The position numbers and the translations under genes are program-made. Below, piece after piece: positions 57,921 through 64,000 of a stretch of DNA of 64,000 nt. Within the stretch, counting starts at the first letter, position 1. Every line of letters begins with the position of its first letter. Source of the DNA: Voacanga thouarsii. Its lineage: Eukaryota > Streptophyta > Magnoliopsida > Gentianales > Apocynaceae. Below the pieces are notes generated by a model. It did not search any database, was not told the DNA's origin, and worked only from the letters and a program-made list of their open reading frames with translations. Location: the NCBI GenBank assembly GCA_026120185.1, contig JANUWF010002057.1, positions 1,302,001 to 1,366,000 on the forward strand. Direction: 5' to 3'.

Positions 57921-59150
57921 TTTAGCGTTGCTCATTCAAAGCCCTCCTGCCATTACATTTTTTTTTTTTTGTTTGCCAACCACCACCGAAAAAGCATAAC
58001 ATTTGCTGGAAAAAGTTTTTCTATTTCACCGCTAGGGTTTTTGACCAAATTGGGTTAAAAGCTTATCAATCCGCTGCCAATGTTATGAGTAGTGCAAGTA
58101 CCCTTGTCGACGGGTACCTTGCTATTGCCAAGCGTGTGGTCGCATAGGCAATAGCGATGACAGTTATTACCTGTCCACTGCCCATTTTGCAATAACATGG
58201 GGTGATGCGTGGGTGATCATGTGTTCATCCTCCTATGGTGAAATTTTATCAATTTGTGGGTTTGGTATAAAAAAAAAAAAAAAATCCTTTTAATTTCGTT
58301 TGTTTTTTTTTTCTTTCAATTATTTTCAAGAAAATTAAAATTTAAAATTTAAAATACAACAATATAAATTAAGAACAAAATACAACTATAGAAATTTAAG
58401 AACAAAATATAATAATATAAATTTAAGAATAAAATATAACAATATAAATTTTCAAAATGCAGCATGTTTAAAATATAATAATATAAATTAAATTTCTAAA
58501 AATTTAATTAAGATAAAATCTAAAATTAATATTTCAAAAAATTTATTAATTGTTAAAATTATATTTTAAGAATTAAATAATAATATATAATTTAAAATTA
58601 ATATTTTTAAAATATATTAATTTTTAAAATATAATTTTATCTCAAATCATGAATTTTAATTAAAAATTAATTATAACTTAATTTAATTCGCAAAAGGAGA
58701 ATTAATAAAATGCGATAAATTTAATTATTAATAAAACGAGAATTAATAGAAAATGGGCAGCGGGCAGGCAATAGCCGCCTGGCGCGAGGTCGCGCTTGGT
58801 AATAGTGAGGTACCTGTCGATAGTTCCACCTGATTTGGTTAAAAACCCTTCGCCGCTGCTCATTCAAAGCTCTGCTGCTGTGATATTTTGTCTACAAACC
58901 ATTGCCGGAAAGGACAAATTAGCTGGAAAAAGCTTTTCTATTTCGCCGCTGCTCATTCAAAGCCCTCCTGCTGCTGCTGCAATTTTTGTCTACAAACCAC
59001 CATCGAAAAGCACAACATTCGTCGAAAAAAGTTTTTTCATTTCGACGTTGCTCATTCAAATCCCTCCTCCCACTGTGATTTTTGTCTGCAAACCACAACC
59101 GAAAAGTGCAACATCCGCCAAAAAAGCTTTTCCATTTCACCGCTAGAAAG
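57921..59150. repeat. About 95-104 bp tandem repeat, five copies, split by a MITE
   Basis: Units start TTTCGCCGCTGCTCATTCAA and continue with CCTCCTGCTG, TTTGTCTACAAACCAC and AAAGCACAACATYYGC. Starts near 57,921; 58,025/58,849; 58,942; 59,041; and a partial at 59,136. The copy at 58,025 is interrupted by the element at 58,034-58,848. An open frame across the last units is probably by-product of the repetition, although units are near multiples of three. Confidence 0.8.
58034..58848. mobile_element. Mutator-type MITE (815 bp)
   Basis: Imperfect long inverted repeats: left GGGTTTTTGACCAAAT and then GGTACCTTGCTATTGCCAAGCG; right, reversed, GGGTTTTTAACCAAAT and then GGTACCTCACTATTACCAAG. The left arm has about 40 extra bases. 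A 9-bp target duplication, TTCACCGCT (58,025-58,033) versus TTCGCCGCT (58,849-58,857), has one mismatch; 9 bp is the MULE size. The interior is AT-rich with no coding sequence. It interrupts a tandem repeat unit exactly at the duplication. Confidence 0.78.
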
Positions 59151-59159
59151 TGCAACATC

Positions 59160-60330
59160 CGCTGGATTGAGTCTTTGAGTGTTTTTCGGGTTTTTTTTGG
59201 AAGGCAGAGCAGCATTTGTTTGAGAAGCCCAGGTATTTCTCAAACTTTAGAAATTAATTTTTTTTATTGACATATATATTTTTGGTTGAGCTTTGTTTGA
59301 TGTTGCTGGGTTTGAGTTTTTTTTTTCTCTTTTTGGGTAAGAATTAATGATGTGTTTGTGTTGAGAATTATTAGGTTGAGCTTCTAGTATTTCTGTGTTA
59401 AATAGAGAATTGATTCATTAATTGGGTTGAGCTTTTTTTTTTTTCTTTAAGTCGAGCTCTGTTTTTGTTTTTATTTATTTTTTGTTTTTTATGTTGCCTG
59501 GGATTGAGCTCTGTTTTTTTTTTTTTAATTGCAAAAGTGTTTGATTAGTGTTTTTTGGGGGGGGCTGGAGGATTTGACTGCTTCTGCATATTTATAAATA
59601 TGGTAGGACAGAATGTTGAGGTGATTGGTATGTGTTCTGATGATTTAAAAGAATAATTGTTGTTAGAATCATACCTATTTTAGAAATCAAAACTTATAGT
59701 AACTAGGAAAGCTCTAGATTAGAAGAGAAATTGGAAAGAATAAGGATGATTTTTAGCTTGACAACAGGAATTCCATGAGATAACAGGTGGATTCTTTTTT
59801 TTATTAGTCGCATAAGGTTGAAAGAATTGTAAAACCAACAGAGAATAAGAAAAAACCAATCACCTGTGATGATTATTTGAAAATTTGACTTGTAGTAGAT
59901 TACTTAGAAATCCTATGGGAGATCTCTAGGTAATGAATATAACATAAGAGGAATTGGGTTGAGCCATTTTAAATCTTATGTTCATTTTTTTAATGCTTTT
60001 CACCTTTGAGCTTTGTGAAGCTCTTAACTATTGTGAAGTTTCCTTGAAATATTATTATTTATATCTTTCTCCATTATTCAGTTCTACTTATTGTGGTTCT
60101 TTGATGAATTCATTATGTTGTTCCTTTGACAAGTGTTGATTGTTATACATCTACCTCCCAAATACTTAATACTTGGTCTATTTGAATTTTACTTCCAATT
60201 GTTTGCAATATTTGCCTTAGTTCTAAAGTTTATATCCGGGGGGGGGGGGGGGATTTTAATCCTGTTCACTTACCTCTTAAGTTTTTATTGAATTAATTTT
60301 TTTTCTTTTTTGGAAATGTGTTAATGAGTC
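59160..60330. other. Leader-like segment and T-rich DNA
   Basis: 59,160-59,230 resembles a leader exon with a donor AAGCCCAG then GTATTTC at about 59,230, followed by intron-like T-rich DNA with repeated GTTGAGCTTTGTTT motifs. A 13-base poly-G lies at 60,239-60,251. No protein-coding exon is supported. It could be the leader of the decayed MULE downstream. Confidence 0.35.
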
Positions 60331-60840
60331 TTGAATAGAGGATGCATATATTGAATGAAGCCAGATTTTTTGGCTTTTGCATGAGGACGCATTCATTCTG
60401 CACTTATGAAACAAATATATTCCTGAATTTTTTTACTTTTTTAGTTAGTTGTACTATGAATTGACATAGGTACACAAGGATGCATTTAGTGAATGCATTC
60501 TACTACGATAATAAACAATTATTTCCTCATATTTTGTAGCTTTTTCAGTTGGTTGTACTGAGAATTGAAGCAACAAATAGAGCATGCATTCACTGCGTGC
60601 GTCTTGCTGTGGTAACAAAACAAATTTATTCCCCAAATGTTATAGTTTTTTCATTCGGTCATACTGGGATTTGATGTAACAAATGGATGATGCATTCACT
60701 ACATGCGTCCTACTGCGGTAATAAAACAAACTGAATTTTGTGGCCTTTTCATTTGGTTATACTAGGGATAGATGACATATTCACTGAATGCGTTCTCTTG
60801 CGGTAATAAAACAAATATAATGCCCATGTATTCTAGCTTT
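60330..60840. repeat. About 105-bp tandem repeats next to MULE remnant
   Basis: Five diverged copies of a unit containing GATGCATTCACTGCATGCGT, then CTGCGGTAATAAAACAAAT and TTTTCATTTGGTTATACTGG. The shared AAACAAAT anchor occurs at about 60,409, 60,510, 60,617, 60,723 and 60,808. It may be the subterminal region of the MULE that follows. Confidence 0.75.
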
Positions 60841-61029
60841 TTTAATTGAGGATGCACAAGACCAATGCATCCTTCTAGTTATTTCTGGCTTGAATGCATT
60901 TCTTTAATGCATCATCCTTCGCTATAAATTTGACAAAAATTTTCGGTCGTTTCATCACTTAATAACATAACAATTACCCTCCTATGTTATTTCAAACAGC
61001 AAAATTCATATTCTCCCTTTTCTCTTATC

Positions 61030-63720
61030 TTTATTACTCAATAGCCATGTCTCTTACAGTTCAGTTAGGTTTGATGCCCCGTGTTGGAAGTTGCTAAACT
61101 TACCATGTAAAATACCGTTTCGCACGCTGGTCGAAAAAATCCATTTATACATGAAAATCGATAGCATAGCATCACAGTTACACTGGAGATATCTATGAGA
61201 TATCCTTGGTTATATGGTTCAACAGTTCAATATCGAGATACTTATATTATAGAATAATGATGATATGAATAACATCTGAACTTTGCATTATATTTTTAAG
61301 AAAAGTGGCATGCATGTTTATGTAAAGGCAAAGTCCATTTTAAATATACAACACATCATGCCATCGCTTCCTCATGCACAAAACCAGCACGCATCCACAC
61401 ATATTACCATAATATCAACAGTATATACAGAGCAATATTCGCCAATATTGAGCCTTACGCAACTATGCTACTCCAACAAAACGAGTTGCGAACAGTAGCA
61501 TTTTAAAATCAGTGACCACATCAACTAAAGTAACTAACTGCTGATCCAAATCAATTTACTTATTAGCCAACACCAGAAATAGTTGTCAACCCTGTGAAAA
61601 CCCCCTTAATGTGATTGAAATAGGACCAACAGAGCCACTAGTAATTAATGGAGTTGTAGTCATGGACTCACTAAGACCTGCTTTTGACATCACTGGACCC
61701 CTGACTCTGACGGAGATCATGGGTTCAACGCTGGAGTCGTGGACGACGGTGATGACGTTAGCAATATCGAGAGTGACCATAATAATATAGACCTACAACA
61801 CATGACAATTCGGGCTTCACCAATATCAGTGCATCGTATGCTAGTCCAAGGTATTGATATGCATTCTTATGGTAATTTTCAAGACATTGGCATAAGAGTA
61901 CTTTAAGATAACTTTTTCTATATCGAGATGACCTGCACGTTGATGAATGGTTAGAAGATAATTGGAAATTAGGACATAAAGTGCGTTTCCAAGATAAATC
62001 ACAAGTAGTTTATGCTATAAGATTGTAGCACGTAAGGAAGGGATATGAGTTCACGATTATCAGGAGTAAGAGCATAGTTTGAACTACCTCTTGCAAGAAT
62101 AATACCAAACAAAATCTATGTGCTTGGTATATTTGAATCATTAAAAAAGTTAGCACTGAATGGTGGGAAATATCGATTTGAAATGGTAAGCACACATATT
62201 CACAAAGAGTCATAAACAACAGTAGAAATTTATCCCACAAGTTTATTATGCAACATCTGTTATATCTCATTAGAGACGACCTTGAGACAAGTGTTAGCAC
62301 TACAGTACGAGTTGTTCATGACAAATTTTAGGCTGGATGTTCGTATCAGAAGGGATAGTATACCAGGAAAGTAGCTGTTGAATTCCTATATGGTATATGG
62401 TCCTCTACTTTTAGAGTATTGCCTAACTACATAATGGCATTACGGGATTCAAATCACAGAACAATAATGCACTAGATACACCACGATATTAGTTCCAAAA
62501 GCACCAACGTATTATATTTAGGTTCGTATTTCGGTCTTTCAAGCCATTAAGCGAGGGATTTAAGCATTGTCATTATGTGATTTCAATTGACGATGCCCAT
62601 TTAAAAGAGGCTTATAGGGGTATTATGTTAATCGCAATGCTAACATCTTGTGTTTCCCTTAGCTTTCGTAGTTGTTAATGCTGAACTATTACAGAGTTGG
62701 AGATGGTTTCTTGGACTAGTCCAGAGGTATGTGCTGTGTGAAAGGCATGTTTGTGTTGTGTCCCGCAAGCATCTTGTATGTTATGAGGGAACAACTTGAA
62801 TGGACTGAGCCGATAGCAGCCCAGAGGTTCTGTCTACGTCACATCCGTACTAATTTTAAGATTACATTCAAGAATATCGAGTTGAAGCGATTGATATTCA
62901 AAGTCAAGATAGGGTGGAAGAAATAGAAGTTCGAATCTATAATGAATGAAATAAGAGCACACAATTAGGAAGTATATAACTGGTTGATGCATATTGACCC
63001 CAAAAAATGGTCACTTTCATATGATGACAAACATCGATACGGTTGTATAACGATAAATTTATCTGTATCGTTGAGTAGTGTTCTTAAAAAAAAAAACACT
63101 AGCATTACCAATCAAAGCACTGGTCAATGCAACATTCACAAAGATTGTCGAATACTTTAATCTGCATTAGTCCAAGGCTACTCACTGCAACAAATCATTT
63201 CTTCCCTTGATATGGAAGGCATTCTAGGTAGCTTCCCAGAAGGATAGAACTTACATGGTTGTGCAGTACAATGAAACAACTAGAATTTTCAATGTAAGAA
63301 TACTCGCAAGAGATGGAGAAAAAGGTAATAATATTTATATAGCGAAATGTCTTCACGAGATTGTACTTGCACAAAATGAAATATCTTTAGATTGTCGTGC
63401 ACACATGTATTCATAGTTTGTCAATATCATGGCTGTCAACATTCTAATTTTGTTTTGCCTATTTACTTAATAGACAAGTATGTTGCAGCTTACATCCATG
63501 ACTTCTATCTTGTTAGCAACGAAAATTCCTAGCTTAACGTTGGCTTTTCATTGGAGAGCTACACACCATCACTTAAAGATAACAGACCTAGGCGGAGGGG
63601 TACCGTATATTTTCAAGGCGAGATGAACTATCGAATTGAAAGGTCCCTTCCAAGATGTGGAACTTGTCATCAAGTAGGACATAACAGGTAAAATTGTAAC
63701 AACAATCACTTCAAACATGA
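61030..63720 (+). pseudogene. Degenerate MuDR-like (MULE) transposase
   Basis: Remnant of a Mutator-like transposase. Traceable parts: possible N-terminal segment near 61,040-61,250; acidic linker (DSDGDHGFNAGVVDDGDDVS, about 61,700-61,790) leading to PISVHRMLVQGIDMHSYGNF; the MULE transposase block with FPLAFVVVNAELLQSWRWFL (about 62,650-62,715); SWIM-type zinc finger DCTCTK...SCTH (about 63,362-63,405); and a C-terminal zinc knuckle CGTCHQVGHNR-x-NC (about 63,658-63,695). Many stops and frameshifts. The order matches MuDR-type proteins. No terminal inverted repeats or target duplication found, so the element limits are unknown. Confidence 0.8.
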
Positions 63721-63840
63721 ATAATAAATTATGCAATTAGATGCACTTGTATTGTAAAAAAATTATTTAATGATAAATAAATTATTTCATAATGATTTCG
63801 TTCTGTTTTTGCCATTTTTCATCTTTAACCACAAAGTTAA

Positions 63841-64000
63841 CACTACTGGAAAATGGCCTATCACCCACGACAAATTCTGTGGCTGATCGGCCGAATTTTA
63901 TGGCTGATTGACCTCAGTCACGGAACAGCCACGAAAATTTTTTCATGGCTGAAATCGTTAATCAGCCACGGAATATTTTGTGGTTGATAAATAAATTCCA
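63841..64000 (+). mobile_element. Left end of a second CACTA family, cut by the window edge
   Basis: CACTACTGGAAAATGGCC at 63,841 is a CACTA terminus. It is followed by repeats in both orientations of CCACGGAAT and ATTYYGTGGCTGA (for example AGCCACGGAATATTTTGTGG near 63,962). Terminal and subterminal motifs differ from the ACGACGG family at 25,653 and 33,216. The rest lies beyond the window. Candidate 3-bp flank is TAA. Confidence 0.8.

Noticed and set aside
58796..59243. Open frames on both strands over the 95-104 bp tandem repeat
   Set aside because: Several frames are open because the units are near multiples of three; no domain, no start context.

Overview
The window is plant nuclear DNA, most likely from a flowering plant (eudicot-like; species not identifiable by reading). 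The evidence is AT-rich intergenic DNA with many microsatellites, one FBA-type F-box gene, RWP-RK (RKD-type) coding exons with plant introns, and several plant transposon classes: Ty1/copia, CACTA (En/Spm), hAT and Mutator-like. Only one host gene looks functional, the F-box gene on the minus strand at 9.3-10.6 kb, and its first exon is not securely located. Nearly everything else is transposon sequence, much of it nested.

Layout. 1.1-7.0 kb: a decayed copia element, interrupted by a 937-bp hAT-type MITE (15-bp perfect terminal repeats, 8-bp target duplication). 9.3-16.7 kb: the F-box gene and a long gene-poor stretch with a candidate first exon. 17.0-22.4 kb: copia element A (minus strand, duplication ATGTA). 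23.7-28.9 kb: fragments, namely an inverted-repeat cluster, an RS-rich splicing-factor-like tail, a tandem repeat and the 5' end of a CACTA element. 29.8-44.6 kb: copia element C (plus strand, duplication GATTT), split by a 9.5-kb nearly complete CACTA transposon with TNP2-like and TNPA-like genes. 45.3-50.9 kb and 52.3-57.9 kb: copia elements D (TTATC) and E (AGATG) of the same family. 57.9-59.2 kb: a tandem repeat split by a Mutator-type MITE. 60.3-63.7 kb: a decayed MuDR-like element. 63.84 kb to the edge: the left end of another CACTA family.

The most notable content is in elements A and C. Both have lost the part of the copia genome that runs from the Gag zinc knuckle through protease and integrase. 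In its place each carries the same host gene, a four-exon RKD-type RWP-RK transcription-factor gene, complete from upstream region to 3' end, with all three introns, and antisense to the retroelement. Sister elements D and E carry the normal gag-pol sequence there and give both breakpoints. This is gene capture by an LTR retrotransposon, followed by retrotransposition of the captured gene to at least two sites. Both RKD copies now carry nonsense codons, at different places. Retroelement transcripts through A or C would contain RKD antisense sequence, so an RNA-level effect on the parent gene is a testable idea and no more than that.

The four related copia elements (A, C, D, E) each have their own 5-bp target duplication, so they are independent insertions within 41 kb. 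D and E share two nonsense codons in reverse transcriptase, which suggests they were copied by proteins supplied from elsewhere. All positions and comparisons were read by eye; no alignment or database search was run.
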